This document shows, piece after piece, positions 9,398 through 18,651 of a DNA stretch of 61,241 bases (position 1 is its first letter; each line of letters opens with the position of its first letter). This stretch comes from Dulcicalothrix desertica PCC 7102 (GTDB lineage: Bacteria; Cyanobacteriota; Cyanobacteriia; Cyanobacteriales; Nostocaceae): contig NZ_RSCL01000006.1 in the NCBI RefSeq assembly GCF_003991905.1, forward strand, positions 4,285-65,525, in the 5' to 3' direction. The notes below the pieces were generated by a model that did no database searches, was not told the DNA's origin, and saw only the letters and a program-made list of their open reading frames with translations. The position numbers and the translations under genes are program-made.

Positions 9398-10249
9398 TCA
9401 GATCAGTTTAAAGGCTTCACATCTAGCCCTGTCCAATGAGCGGCAAAAGCCCACATATCCGCCGTTTCGTCGATGATCTTGCGCCTGGGGTGTGCCGAGC
9501 CTATGGAAATAAACGGTCTGATTTTCCACGCCCGCCTGGAACGCTTCGTCTTGCTTTGGTTCAGGAAAACGAGTGTAAAAAAAGCCGGAGCCGTCCTTGA
9601 TCCATACGATGCTGGGGAGCCTCGCCCATTTGATCTCATCATTGAGTACCTTGCCTGTGTTTACGTCCAGCACCCGAATCGTGCGTCGGTCGCTGCCGCC
9701 ATCCTGCACCGCATAAACCACGTGTTTGCCGTCGTCAGATGCCGACCATTCGGCAAGCGCGGTCGCCCCATCAATAGCCCAACTGTTGGGATCGATCAGC
9801 ACCCGCCCTGCGCTATCCACGCTGTCACGCACATAAAGAACTTGCTGGTTCTGAAGTCCGGAATTGTAGAGGTAGAAATACCGTCCACCCTTTTTGACCG
9901 GAATGGTGAACCGCTCATAGTTGTACAACTGCTTCAGTCGATCCTTGAATATATCTCGACCCGGTAGCGTATCGAGATAAGCGTTGGTAACTTTGTTTTG
10001 CGATTCCACCCAGGCGCCGACTTCCTTGTTGTTGCGGACATCGTTTTCCAGCCAGCGATAGGGGTCGGAGATCGTCTGCCCGAAAAGCTTCTCAACGACA
10101 TCGACTCGCTTGGTTTTAGGATAAGTGATTGTAGGCATCATTGCTGTAGAGTCCGTGCAGGCGGAGGCGAAATGGGTAGTAAACAGTAGCACAAGAGTGA
10201 AAAGGGCTGCGTGGTGCAGCGGTATCTTTTGAATCATCTTTTGAATCAT
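9398..10249 (-). pseudogene. prolyl oligopeptidase (S9A), N-terminal fragment
   Basis: The reading frame starts with a signal-peptide-like stretch (HHAALFTLVLLFTTHFASAC) and continues with the S9A N-terminal signature DPYRWLEND, then beta-propeller sequence (YLYNSGLQNQQVLYVRDS and SDRRTIRVLDVNTGKV). Full-length enzymes have about 700 residues with a C-terminal Ser-Asp-His hydrolase domain; here the propeller breaks off at about residue 258 with a frame change, and the catalytic domain is absent. Base composition is distinctly G+C-richer than the flanks, suggesting transfer from a proteobacterium-like donor. It should have no peptidase activity. Confidence 0.85.
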
Positions 10250-10308
10250 TTTTGCGGTTCTCCAGTTTTTATAAATTCGGATAGGCGCCTTTACAAGACC
10301 GACGTTAA

Positions 10309-10779
10309 TTATTTATGGTAATTATGATCGTATGTTGGCTCTCGATTTTCTTTCTTGCAGTGCAGAGACGCAATTAACTCTATCAAATCGTCTCCTTCAA
10401 AAGGTTTAATCAGATAGGCTTGAAATCCAGCTTGAACTGCTAAGTCAAAGACTTCTTCCCCATCTAGTGCCGTAACCGCAATGGCTATAATGTCTTGACT
10501 TAGAAACTTGCCTTGCCTAATTCTGCGAATCAAAGAGTAGCCATCAATGTAAGGCATAGCAATATCACTAAGCAAAATCTGGGGTTGGAATTTATCAAGT
10601 ACTTCTAAAGCATCTAAAGCTGATACTGCCGTTATGACTTTAACCCCATAAGCTTCAAGAATAAAACTAGTTAAGTCCAGACTATCTTGATCGTCATCAA
10701 CGATAAGTACTTTTATTCCGACTAAAGCTTGGGCGTTTACCTGTTGAGAATAATAACAATTTTTTGCAGGATTGAACAT
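10309..10779 (-). CDS. single-domain response regulator (CheY-like receiver)
   Basis: This 156-residue protein consists of one receiver domain after a 20-residue leader. The acidic pocket (VLIVDDDQD), phosphoacceptor Asp (ILLSDIAMP), Thr (AIAVTALDG) and Lys (YLIKPFEGDD) are all present, so it should be phosphorylated. It has no output domain and would act through a partner, as is common for hybrid-kinase-linked receivers in cyanobacteria. No kinase gene lies nearby. It marks the left edge of the stretch lacking GGCGCC words. Confidence 0.9.
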   Translation of the reverse strand: MFNPAKNCYYSQQVNAQALVGIKVLIVDDDQDSLDLTSFILEAYGVKVITAVSALDALEVLDKFQPQILLSDIAMPYIDGYSLIRRIRQGKFLSQDIIAIAVTALDGEEVFDLAVQAGFQAYLIKPFEGDDLIELIASLHCKKENREPTYDHNYHK

Positions 10780-10912
10780 AATTTACTTGTCTGTCGCTTT
10801 CCTGAAGTCTGACAACACCAACGCCGAGCATATTCAATTGGGTAGGTAGAGGCAGGTAAAAAGATCATAAGTGGTTAAACAACTTAAATAGGCACTGCTA
10901 GCAACAATTTTT

Positions 10913-11368
10913 CTAGGGAAGAATGCCGTCTTTTTGTAATTGCTTCTGGAGCGTTTTCGGCAGGCTTTTAATTTTGCAATTTCGGGGAGAATCACCCTCA
11001 TAGCGCCAGGACTGAATTTCTCTAGACCGATCAAACTCGACATTAATCTCACAGAAATCACGATTAACAATCGTGCCGCCCCCTGTAATCACTGTACGTT
11101 TCTCGCCTCTACGGTTACGAGACTCATTCACATAAATCGGTTGCTGAAACGCCTGTTCTCGATCCGTTGTGTAGGAATAGAGTGTGTTCCCATTGGGTAA
11201 CTTGAGAGTCGTCGTTGGTGGGCCATATTTGCGAACAAACTCATTGATATCCCGACCAATCCAACTGTTCATCGTGGCATTCAATCGCTGTGACGATCGC
11301 TCATCGCACCCAAACAAGCTCACACTCGCTAAAATTAGCAGTACCGAAATCCAAGTTTTCATATTCAT
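10913..11368 (-). CDS. small lipoprotein of unknown function
   Basis: The 151-residue product has a lipoprotein signal with lipobox LFGC near Cys 21. The mature part contains the segment IGRDINEFVRKYGPPTTTLKLPNG, resembling the SmpA/BamE-like pattern in which a short helix is followed by 'xxGPPT'. It ends in a basic, Lys/Gln-rich tail. I cannot assign a role. It is the last gene of a minus-strand series (about 16-10.9 kb) with HIP1-type words. Confidence 0.65.
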   Translation of the reverse strand: MNMKTWISVLLILASVSLFGCDERSSQRLNATMNSWIGRDINEFVRKYGPPTTTLKLPNGNTLYSYTTDREQAFQQPIYVNESRNRRGEKRTVITGGGTIVNRDFCEINVEFDRSREIQSWRYEGDSPRNCKIKSLPKTLQKQLQKDGILP

Positions 11369-11430
11369 CCCTCTTTGTTTAACAGTTTTAATGTAAAGTT
11401 CGATGCTTTATCTTGAAATATCATTGTGTA

Positions 11431-11808
11431 TTAATATTCAGAATTAACTTGCCATGTAATAACAATGATTTCTGCAAACCCTAAGACAAATATTAGCCGC
11501 GAAAACGCTCCTAAAATTGCTTCCATCGTCCAGTTCTGGCTCTGAACCTCCCAGAACATCCAAACAATATTGAATCCAATCACCAACCAGGGTAGAATTA
11601 CCGATGAATTGCGGCTGCGATAGAAGCGGATCGTCTTCTCCCGCCAAAATGGGAAAGTGCTGAGGAGACAAAAAATGTAAGACATTCCTGCACTGCCGAA
11701 CAAGCTTCTTTGAAGACTCGAAGGCAGGTTTGGGTATCCAAGCGCGATCGCTGTCAGACAAATTCCCAGTGCGAGATACAGGAAAGTAAACAAGGTAAAT
11801 CGTTTCAT
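11431..11808 (-). CDS. small four-helix membrane protein
   Basis: I set the start at the ATG at 11808, just after GGAGGAAAA, giving 125 residues; a longer frame to 11898 has no RBS. Four hydrophobic segments are visible (FTLFTFLYLALGICLTAIALG, AGMSYIFCLLSTFPFW, VILPWLVIGFNIVWMFW and FSRLIFVLGFAEIIVITW). The family is not recognised. A diverged, broken copy of its first half lies at 13831-14049, so the locus underwent local duplication. Confidence 0.65.
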   Translation of the reverse strand: MKRFTLFTFLYLALGICLTAIALGYPNLPSSLQRSLFGSAGMSYIFCLLSTFPFWREKTIRFYRSRNSSVILPWLVIGFNIVWMFWEVQSQNWTMEAILGAFSRLIFVLGFAEIIVITWQVNSEY

Positions 11809-11872
11809 TTTTCCTCCATAGTAAGGAGTGATTTTGGCTAGAGAAGCCAACTTGTAAGGATTCTGGTAAAGT

Positions 11873-12181
11873 TTATTCTCTGTACCAGACACGCACACAT
11901 TGAAAGCAATTGATTGTAACGCCTTGACTGATCATGACTGGATAGAAGCCATTACTGACCGTCAATCCGTAGTCACCATCACTTGTTCCTTCTATCCGAT
12001 CCGGTAAAACGACAGTTTCAACATTGATCACCTGTATCGTTCTACTTTCGATCCACTGATTTGCAGTCCTAACCACCTCAGAGAAGGATTCATAGTCGGA
12101 AGCTCCGCCGAAGGGTCCCCGTTCTGTAATCCGAGGCGCAAAATCCTTGCACTGAATCAAAGCCACTTTATCTTGTCTCAT
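11873..12181 (-). CDS. hypothetical protein, 102 residues
   Basis: An AGGAG-type RBS precedes the ATG at 12181. The protein is soluble, without signal peptide, and contains GPFGGASDYESFSEVVRTANQW and a second half rich in beta-strand residues ending VRVWYRE. I do not recognise the family. It sits between two membrane-protein genes in the imported minus-strand block. Confidence 0.55.
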   Translation of the reverse strand: MRQDKVALIQCKDFAPRITERGPFGGASDYESFSEVVRTANQWIESRTIQVINVETVVLPDRIEGTSDGDYGLTVSNGFYPVMISQGVTINCFQCVRVWYRE

Positions 12182-12290
12182 TGTGTTTCTCCTGTTTTAA
12201 TCAAAATTGACCTTCAGCCCAAAATCAAACTCCGAACAGTCTGCAAAACCCTTCACAGTGCAGTTTTGTGGGCAGTACTCACCCTACTGG

Positions 12291-12986
12291 CTACAACAAC
12301 CATTGGGTCAGCGGATGAACCAGGTAGCGGAGTGAGAACGCCTCCCAGATCGCACCGACGATGAACAGTGGGAGCGTGGACAGACTCAGCCAACCAAGCT
12401 GTTGCAGCCCACGGACGTAACCCTGACGATGGTTCCGAGTCCCGATAGTTGCGGGGCGAACCCAAGACCAACCCAGGATGTACGCGCCAAACATCAGGAG
12501 GGCGTAAGCTTGAAATTCGATGAGTATTGTCAGCGAGTGCGGGATCAGTGCCACCGCCATAATCTTGGTAGTCGGAGCCATAACTAAACCGAGAGTGAAC
12601 GTCTTATACGCAAACATGGCGATGCCAGCACAGGGAACGATCAGCGAAGGGAGCACGATCCACAGCACGCCGGTCGTGAGGTTGACTCCCAGGATAGTCA
12701 GCGAGAATAGCCAAGGGTTATTGAATAGCGATCGGACAAGATCCGCCGTTCCGTTGTCTTCCTGGATGGCTACCTGAGTTGCGTTCAGGTTGGGGAAGAC
12801 CATCGCCGCTACCAACCCGGTGATAACTAAGCCATACACAATGGCGTTGATAGTGAGGTAGGCGCGAAAATTAGTGCGAATGATCTGAAAGGGTTTGCGA
12901 AGAAACCGCCGAAGCGGGTGTTTGGCATTGGGAGTAAGTGGTCGTTGTGGAGACTGGTCTTTGGTGGCGATCGTTTTGCGTGACAT
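12291..12986 (-). CDS. SpoIIM-like (stage II sporulation protein M family) membrane protein
   Basis: The 231-residue protein has a basic 45-residue cytoplasmic leader and about five membrane segments. The family signature is recognisable in LIPHSLTILIEFQAYALLMFGAYILG, which parallels the 'PHGxxELxAxxxAGxxG' helix pair of SpoIIM/DUF95 proteins. In non-sporulating bacteria these proteins have no defined role. Its neighbour downstream is a CPBP-type protease, a combination compatible with membrane maintenance, but this link is only positional. Confidence 0.65.
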   Translation of the reverse strand: MSRKTIATKDQSPQRPLTPNAKHPLRRFLRKPFQIIRTNFRAYLTINAIVYGLVITGLVAAMVFPNLNATQVAIQEDNGTADLVRSLFNNPWLFSLTILGVNLTTGVLWIVLPSLIVPCAGIAMFAYKTFTLGLVMAPTTKIMAVALIPHSLTILIEFQAYALLMFGAYILGWSWVRPATIGTRNHRQGYVRGLQQLGWLSLSTLPLFIVGAIWEAFSLRYLVHPLTQWLL

Positions 12987-13039
12987 GTTTTAGCTCCGAT
13001 ATTTGGTGATGGATACAGTGATGCTTGCCAGCAAAAAGC

Positions 13040-13831
13040 TTAGACAAATCTTGCCAGCAAAAGGCTAAGAGCAAAGGAAAAGGCATGAACGCTGATATGG
13101 GATAACATCGCAGCTAAGAGCGAGTATTGCCAAAAGAGCCAACCAAACGCAATGCCAGCAATCCCATTCAGTAACAACGCCCGAATCATCACAACTGGAG
13201 TGAGGGGAACGATCGCGGCAGTTGCTGGCAAGTGTAGTAGTCCAAATACCAACGCGGCTAGAACGATCGCACCCTGGTAAATCCCTTGACTTGGCAATGT
13301 AACGCCTTGTTTTAGACCTTTCCACGCGATCCAAACCAGCAGCGACATTAAACCCCAGCGCATCAAAATTTCCTCAGTGATACCGCCATAGAACATTGCT
13401 GTGAGCAAATTCAACCAACTTAGCTCTTTATTATTGGCTGCCCGTAGCGCTTCAGGTAGGAGAGGTTGCATCAACCGATCGAGCAACAAGAGAACGATCG
13501 CCGCTGCTGCACCCACACCCAGGCTCCACTTGATCTCAACGGCGAAAGATAGAGGTTTAGCAGTGTGAAACACCCAATGATCAATCAAATGGGAGCTTAA
13601 TCCAACACGATAGGCACAACCAATTCCGATCAGAATGCTGATTGACAGTAGAACTGTAAGCTGTAGTGCTTGCAGCAGCATTAAAACCCACAGTGGCGGA
13701 ACGTTTGCCAGTCTTTCTGGAGACAGTTTCGCCAACTTTTGCTCCATTAATGGAACCGAGGTGATCGCAAGCATCGCAATTCCCGCAATGCCCAACACAA
13801 ATAGAATACCAAATTGTTTCAAAATTGCCAT
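13040..13831 (-). CDS. CPBP-family intramembrane metalloprotease
   Basis: I place the start at the ATG at 13831, preceded by GGAG, giving 263 residues; the longer open frame to 14113 reads through a broken upstream gene. The three CPBP/Abi motifs are visible: TEEILMRWG (paired Glu plus Arg), VFGLLHL (His) and SHISVH (His). Multiple membrane helices surround them. CPBP proteases cleave in or near membranes; bacterial substrates are mostly unknown. The start codon overlaps the stop of the upstream pseudogene (TAATG), so translational coupling was likely. Confidence 0.85.
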   Translation of the reverse strand: MAILKQFGILFVLGIAGIAMLAITSVPLMEQKLAKLSPERLANVPPLWVLMLLQALQLTVLLSISILIGIGCAYRVGLSSHLIDHWVFHTAKPLSFAVEIKWSLGVGAAAAIVLLLLDRLMQPLLPEALRAANNKELSWLNLLTAMFYGGITEEILMRWGLMSLLVWIAWKGLKQGVTLPSQGIYQGAIVLAALVFGLLHLPATAAIVPLTPVVMIRALLLNGIAGIAFGWLFWQYSLLAAMLSHISVHAFSFALSLLLARFV

Positions 13832-14049
13832 TAGTTTAAACTCCAGAGGATTGCCGTCTCTCGCCAAAATGGGAAGGTACTGAGAATACAGGTGATGTAG
13901 GACACTCCTGCATTGATGAGCAGGCTGGTTTGAAGACTCGAAGGCAGATTTGGGTATCCCAGCGCGGTAGCTTCGCTTCACGCAGTGTTCGCCGTCAGAT
14001 AGGCTCCCAGTGCCAGATACAGGAAAGTGAACAAGGTAAATCGCTTCAT
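13831..14049 (-). pseudogene. broken copy of the membrane protein at 11431-11808
   Basis: The frame starts MKRFTLFTFLYLALGAYLTA and later reads ALGYPNLPSSLQTSLL and CILSTFPFWRE, closely matching the first half of the 11431-11808 gene. In place of the single Ile codon of the GCGATCGC site of the parent, 24 bases have been inserted, introducing an in-frame TGA. The copy then ends early (SLN stop). It is a duplicated and interrupted gene. Confidence 0.8.
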
Positions 14050-14105
14050 TATTTTTCAATGATAACTTAGGTTCGCTTTGGTGTAGCAGGCTTGTTGGGC
14101 TGCGT

Positions 14106-14969
14106 TTAGCCAAACTTTATTGCGTAGTCGCAGGCGAATGTCTTAAAAGTGCGCGGCTCTTTACCAATTGCGTCCTGTATATCAGACGAAACCATTGCTG
14201 CCTCATTGCGTTGGTAGTGCGCGTAATCCTCAATCAGTCCGTCTGCTTGCCAAGCTGGAACTCCAATGTTGAGCAGTTGATCGCGCATTGCTTCAGATGG
14301 AATATCGACAAATGCAATCTGACGATTGAGCGCAGCCGAGAGTTGTTCTGCCAGCTCAGCATGAGTCAATGCCTGGGGTCCCGTGAGGTTGTAAATTTTT
14401 CCCTCATGCCCTGTTTCTGTTAGAGCAACTACTGCAACTTCTGCAATATCGCGCACGTCTACCACGCTGACCTTTGCATCACCGATCGCTGCATAAAAGG
14501 CGTTTTGGCTTGTGATCGTCGATCTAAAGCTTAATAAGCCCTGCATAAAGAGGTTGGGACGCAGAAACGTGTACATCATTCCTGATGCTTTGATTGCCGC
14601 TTCAACTGCGGCATGGTAGCGCAAAAAGCGCACGGGCGAATGGGCATCGGCTGCAAATTGCGATAGTTTGACGATATGCTGAACACTACTCTGAAGTGCC
14701 GCATCAACGAACGCAAGTTGTTGCGCTTCTGCGTGTTCTGTAGAGTTCGTTAAGAGAAAGGCACGATCTACTTCAGCCATCGCCTTCAATAGCGTCTCAG
14801 GGCGATCAAAGTTCCCCTCCACCACTTCAACATTTGGAAGTGCAATCTCCTTTGCTCGAACATGGTTACGAACCATTGCGCGTACTTGCACATTCTGTGC
14901 TGAGAGTCGCTTGACAATCTCTGTACCGTTGCTCCCAGTTGCGCCAGTTACTAAAATCTTCCGGTTCAT
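14106..14969 (-). CDS. NmrA-like NAD(P)-binding reductase (atypical SDR)
   Basis: The 287-residue protein opens with the Rossmann motif ILVTGATGSNGTEIVKRL and then follows the NmrA/quinone-oxidoreductase-2 pattern: VRAMVRN, NVEVVEGNFDRPETL, a YHAAVEAAIKASGMMYTFLRPN helix, and VDVRDIAEVAV. Length is normal. Such proteins reduce quinones or act as NAD(P) sensors; the substrate cannot be deduced. A GGAGG RBS precedes the ATG at 14969. It belongs to the foreign-looking minus-strand block. Confidence 0.85.
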   Translation of the reverse strand: MNRKILVTGATGSNGTEIVKRLSAQNVQVRAMVRNHVRAKEIALPNVEVVEGNFDRPETLLKAMAEVDRAFLLTNSTEHAEAQQLAFVDAALQSSVQHIVKLSQFAADAHSPVRFLRYHAAVEAAIKASGMMYTFLRPNLFMQGLLSFRSTITSQNAFYAAIGDAKVSVVDVRDIAEVAVVALTETGHEGKIYNLTGPQALTHAELAEQLSAALNRQIAFVDIPSEAMRDQLLNIGVPAWQADGLIEDYAHYQRNEAAMVSSDIQDAIGKEPRTFKTFACDYAIKFG

Positions 14970-15111
14970 TGGAAACCTCCTGATGAGTGTGTTGTAGTAA
15001 GCTTTGACTAAAGAAGCGATGCCTCAATGACTCGAAGTAAGGTTGGGTACAGACATATTGCCCTGTTTGGCGTAGTTGAGAGCCGCCGGTGCCTCCGCCT
15101 AGCCAAAGGCA

Positions 15112-15222
15112 GCGTGTCAGCCCCATTACTGCATGTTTGCTAGCAACGTAAGGAGATATATCCGGAAGCGCAACAAGACCATCCGTTTGTTCTATACAAT
15201 CCCTAACGATTTCATCGGACAT
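15112..15222 (-). pseudogene. short-chain dehydrogenase remnant
   Basis: About 37 residues, including ISPYVASKHAVMGLTR, match the active-site helix of classical SDRs (Tyr-x3-Lys). Sequence before and after is unrelated, and the frame then runs into low-complexity DNA. It is a relic wedged between the GPP34 gene and the NmrA-like gene. Confidence 0.7.
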
Positions 15223-15892
15223 TGACTGCACCCAAAGTCGCGGCTGTTTGAATGGTGAGAATTGCTTTTGAAACTGCTTGACCGACTAGCTCCCCTTCTG
15301 CGATCGCTTTAATTCGCGACCGCGCTTCAGGACGTTCTTCAGGTCTAAATACCGCATCGGTCAGGTGAGAGGCTTGCATCAAACTAATCAATGCTGCCAT
15401 CCGAGAATCCAATCCAATGCCTTCTAACACGGCTGCACGAACTTGCTGGACAATCTCGCGTTGAATGGATTCATCGGTTAGAAAATATCGCTGCGTTGGG
15501 AACAGTCCAAGAATGCGTTGCTCTTGTCGTTTTAAAATACCTAGATCGACTAAGTTCTGCAACACAATCGGCTGAAACCATCTGTATCTTCGCCTCCAAC
15601 GAGTCACCCAGAACCTGGCAGTTCGAGGACGAGACGATGCTAGAACCTCATTGAGGTGTCGATTTAAAAATTCATCGCCTGTGTTGCCTGCGGTTCCTGC
15701 GGAGTTACGCAAAGCGCTAATCGCACAGATCGCACGATTGTCGTTGTCGATCTCAAGTTTGCCTTGCAGTACTAAGTCTAGTAATAAAGAACCGACCAAG
15801 CCATAGTCGAGTGCAGCGTACAAAGAGAAGCAAGTTTTCCCAGTTTGGGGATTGAGTGCAAGCAGGATTAAGTCCTGTGAAAGATATTGCAT
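15212..15892 (-). CDS. GPP34 (GOLPH3-like) family protein
   Basis: The 226-residue protein shows the GPP34 layout: LSQDLILLALNPQTGKTCF at the N-terminus, a helical ALDYGLVGSLLLDLVLQGKLEID segment, a central WRRRYRWFQPIVLQNLVDLGIL helix, then LGLFPTQRYFLTD and a C-terminal helical bundle. In eukaryotes GOLPH3 binds PI4P. Bacterial versions are mostly actinobacterial and cyanobacterial and of unknown function, possibly peripheral membrane proteins. Length is typical. It lies in the foreign-looking block. Confidence 0.75.
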   Translation of the reverse strand: MQYLSQDLILLALNPQTGKTCFSLYAALDYGLVGSLLLDLVLQGKLEIDNDNRAICAISALRNSAGTAGNTGDEFLNRHLNEVLASSRPRTARFWVTRWRRRYRWFQPIVLQNLVDLGILKRQEQRILGLFPTQRYFLTDESIQREIVQQVRAAVLEGIGLDSRMAALISLMQASHLTDAVFRPEERPEARSRIKAIAEGELVGQAVSKAILTIQTAATLGAVNVR

Positions 15893-15927
15893 GATGAATT
15901 CCTGATTGAGGTATGCTGCGGTTTCTT

Positions 15928-16665
15928 TCAGCCCGTGCCAACGAGCACCATGATCGGGATTGTGGGCAGGTTGAAAACAATATGAACGACGAGACCGGGC
16001 CAGATCGAGCCGCTACGACGGAAGACCTCAGCGGTAGCGAGACCGGCCACAATGGCCGCCGGAAAGACAATGTTAATACCGTGCATGAGGGCAAAGATCA
16101 CGGTGCTGCCCACCACCCCAGCGAACGAGCCATAGCGCAGCAGCGCGTTGGTGATGATGCCGCGATAGAGCAGTTCCTCGCCGAAAGGTGAGAAGACGGA
16201 GATCAATACTGTGGACAAAACCAGAGACAGTAACCCGCCGCGACCACCCTCTGCGTAAACATTCTGGACATTCTCCGTGTCCCCGGTGATCTGGATCCAG
16301 GCCATGATCGCCAGACCCTTGAGCACAAAGGCAACCAGCCCTACGCCAACACTGGTCAGAAGCCAGCGACTGGAGGTTCGGCGTACACCGAAGGCGCTCA
16401 GGGAACGGATCCGCAGCCGCGCGGCTGCCGTGAACGCGATGAGGGTGGCGATGCCGGTCCATGCAGTCAAGATCAGGCCGTGGACCACGGGGTCAAGACC
16501 GAGTTGCTTGAACAGCGAGACACCTCCGAACCCTACGATTAAATAGACGACGAGTCCGACGATAATCTCGGGCCAGCCCGGACGAGAGGTCTTGCTAGAC
16601 CGAGCCGAGGACGCGGAAGGGGGCTTTTCCGACTCCCGCAGGTGATTTGAAGAAACACGAGGCAT
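15928..16665 (-). CDS. CPBP-family intramembrane protease, actinobacterial type
   Basis: The 245-residue protein has a Ser/Arg-rich cytoplasmic leader, then several membrane helices carrying GEELLYRG (motif 1), FALMHG (motif 2) and HIVFN (motif 3), so the metal-binding residues are intact. DNA here is strikingly G+C-rich compared with neighbours on either side, and residue usage (Ala, Arg, Val) is that of an actinobacterial protein. With the adjacent CPBP fragment and TetR gene it probably came as one transferred piece. Confidence 0.85.
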   Translation of the reverse strand: MPRVSSNHLRESEKPPSASSARSSKTSRPGWPEIIVGLVVYLIVGFGGVSLFKQLGLDPVVHGLILTAWTGIATLIAFTAAARLRIRSLSAFGVRRTSSRWLLTSVGVGLVAFVLKGLAIMAWIQITGDTENVQNVYAEGGRGGLLSLVLSTVLISVFSPFGEELLYRGIITNALLRYGSFAGVVGSTVIFALMHGINIVFPAAIVAGLATAEVFRRSGSIWPGLVVHIVFNLPTIPIMVLVGTG

Positions 16666-16729
16666 GATAATTGACTCCTTTTATTGGGTTGCTGACTTCA
16701 GTTGCTGATGGGTTCGGGATTTGCTGGGG

Positions 16730-17107
16730 TCACCAACGACCCTTCTGGTGGCTCTGAGAAACGGATTGGGGCGACTTCTGCTTGAACACCCCGTAGGCGA
16801 TCGCCAGGAATATGGGTACTACAACCAGCATTGATAGCGCCGTGTAGGTTGCATGGAATTTGCTGATTGTGAATAGAGTCGGCGCGGTCACGGCGCTTTC
16901 GGCTACGCCTATCAAGAGATTGCCGCCGATGTTGTTCGCGAAGTGTGCGCCGATGGCGAGTTCGGTGGTTCCGTCAATCAACGAAACCACGGTCCATACT
17001 AGACCCGGAACGAGGAAGTAGTTGAAGAAGACCGTGAGCCAGCCGCCCACGCTCGCCTCCGGGTTGAGCAGGTGCGCCAGGGCGTAGATGTAGTGCTTGA
17101 ATCAGGT
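16730..17107 (-). pseudogene. CPBP protease, C-terminal fragment
   Basis: The frame, open back to about 17107, reads KHYIYALAHLLNPEASVGG (second CPBP motif) and then LIDGTTELAIGAHFANNIGG (third motif). The first motif with the paired Glu is absent, so it cannot be a protease. G+C-rich like its neighbours. It is the remains of a second actinobacterial-type CPBP gene, truncated near the end of the TetR gene. Confidence 0.75.
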
Positions 17108-17131
17108 TTCTCGTTGTTTTTGCTATTGTTT

Positions 17132-17749
17132 TCAGGGATCGACGGGGTCGCCGACGGCTCCACCAGTGGCTACGCGCACGGCATGAGCCATGTGCTTGAT
17201 CGGGTTGCCGATAGAGGCGCGATCAGCTCCCGCCATAAGGGCGGCACTGACATCTTCACTAATGACGCGCAAGGCTGCGGTGGCAGTAGCAGCGTGCAGC
17301 CGCACCTCGATATCCTCAGATGGGCGGCGCAGGCGATCCGCAATGATCTCAGCCATCTCGCGCTCTATTCGATCATGAGTCATTAGCCAAGCCACACGGA
17401 TATCCGGCTCTTTTTCAGCTAGCACGGTCATCTTGATCACGGCATCGTCGTAAGACTGCTGATCGGGATTCTTAGGGCGATTCGTTGCCCACTCGACGAG
17501 GTGATCTTCGAGGGAAACCTCCCGAGGCCAACGGCGCAACACCGCTACACACTCCTCAACATCCCGCGCCAAGACAGGTTCAGCACAGCTCTCCTTGTTG
17601 CGGAAGTACCGCCAGAGGGTACGTACCGAAATGCCTACTGCATTTGCGATTTGCTCACCGCTCGTGGCAGCGACACCGTGTTCCCAGAACAAATGCGCCG
17701 CCGCCCGCGAAATCTCCAGACGCATCCTCTGTTGCCGCCGCTCACTCAT
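17132..17749 (-). CDS. TetR-family transcriptional regulator
   Basis: The HTH is clear (ISRAAAHLFWEHGVAATSGEQIANAVGISVRTLWRYFRNKE), followed by a C-terminal ligand-binding helical domain of the type common in actinobacteria. I prefer the ATG at 17749 (MSERRQQRM), directly after a G-run, over an upstream TTG at 17818. It presumably represses adjacent genes, most likely the CPBP cluster downstream in the same orientation. The G+C-rich composition marks it as transferred. Confidence 0.85.
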   Translation of the reverse strand: MSERRQQRMRLEISRAAAHLFWEHGVAATSGEQIANAVGISVRTLWRYFRNKESCAEPVLARDVEECVAVLRRWPREVSLEDHLVEWATNRPKNPDQQSYDDAVIKMTVLAEKEPDIRVAWLMTHDRIEREMAEIIADRLRRPSEDIEVRLHAATATAALRVISEDVSAALMAGADRASIGNPIKHMAHAVRVATGGAVGDPVDP

Positions 17750-18089
17750 CCCCCCTGATTTGCGATCGTTCGTCGTGTCACTGTCACCATCACTCCTTAT
17801 AGCTATCTTTACTTTCAATACTTGTCATTAAATGCCAAGTTGACACTAAGTGACATCTATCCCAAGAGGTAGCTTTGCCGACAGTATTGAACTTAGGACT
17901 GATGCTTCTGTGCGAGATTGTGATGGCAGCCTATTCTCTTTGACTTTTGAGCAGTTTGCAAAATACAAACTACTTCCCAAATTTGCTGCATCAATTCAGA
18001 ATATACATTATTGAAGTTTATAACCATATCCTATCTGACAGTATAATAAGTTCCAACGCTCAACATATTCAGATTCTTACAATGATTTA

Positions 18090-18615
18090 TCAGATTCTTA
18101 TGATAAAGTGCGAACCTGAAGAAGGTGTGACTCCAGTAAATCGCTTAAATTGTTGCGTCAAATGGCTTTGGCAAGAGTTACCCACTTGTAAAGCAATATC
18201 AGCAATCGCCAAATCAGTTTTTGACAGCAGCACTTTTGCCTGTTGAACTCGTTGTTGAATTACGTACTGATGGGGAGAAATACCTGTAGTATGTTTGAAT
18301 AAGCTAGCTGTTAGGAGTGGGGCTAATATTGAGAACTCCTGCAATTTCTCCCAGTGATAAATCTCGGTCAAGGTAAGTGTGAATATAGTCAATTGTCTGC
18401 TGCAACTGAGTACGAGTTAAGCTTTTTTTCTCAGATGTAATAGTTTGGGTTACACTAGAATAGTGTCGCAGCATATGAATGATTAAAACTTGAGTTAATG
18501 ATTCGATATATAATCGCTTTATAATACCACCTGATATCATTAGAGGTTTATTCAATCCTTGGCTGAGTTCGCTTGTTCTAAAAAGGCTACCTGTTACAGA
18601 TTTTGTCTTCAGCAT
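18090..18615 (-). pseudogene. AraC-family regulator, truncated and frameshifted
   Basis: Two frames carry the AraC HTH: LQQTIDYIHTYLDRDLSLGEIAGVLNISP in one, and SLFKHTTGISPHQYVIQQRV then AIADIALQVG in the other, with the shift near 18305-18330. The N-terminal effector domain is largely missing. It cannot make an intact regulator. It lies upstream of and divergent from a complete AraC gene at 18794. Confidence 0.8.
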
Positions 18616-18651
18616 TTGACTTCCCGATTATTATAATCTGATTTTTTTTGC

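Noticed and set aside
9473-9967. 164-codon plus-strand frame in the G+C-rich peptidase fragment
   Set aside because: It is the antisense shadow of the prolyl oligopeptidase frame, which has clear family motifs on the minus strand.
16073-16462. 129-codon minus-strand frame rich in Arg and His
   Set aside because: Alternative frame of the G+C-rich CPBP gene; composition is that of an out-of-frame reading.
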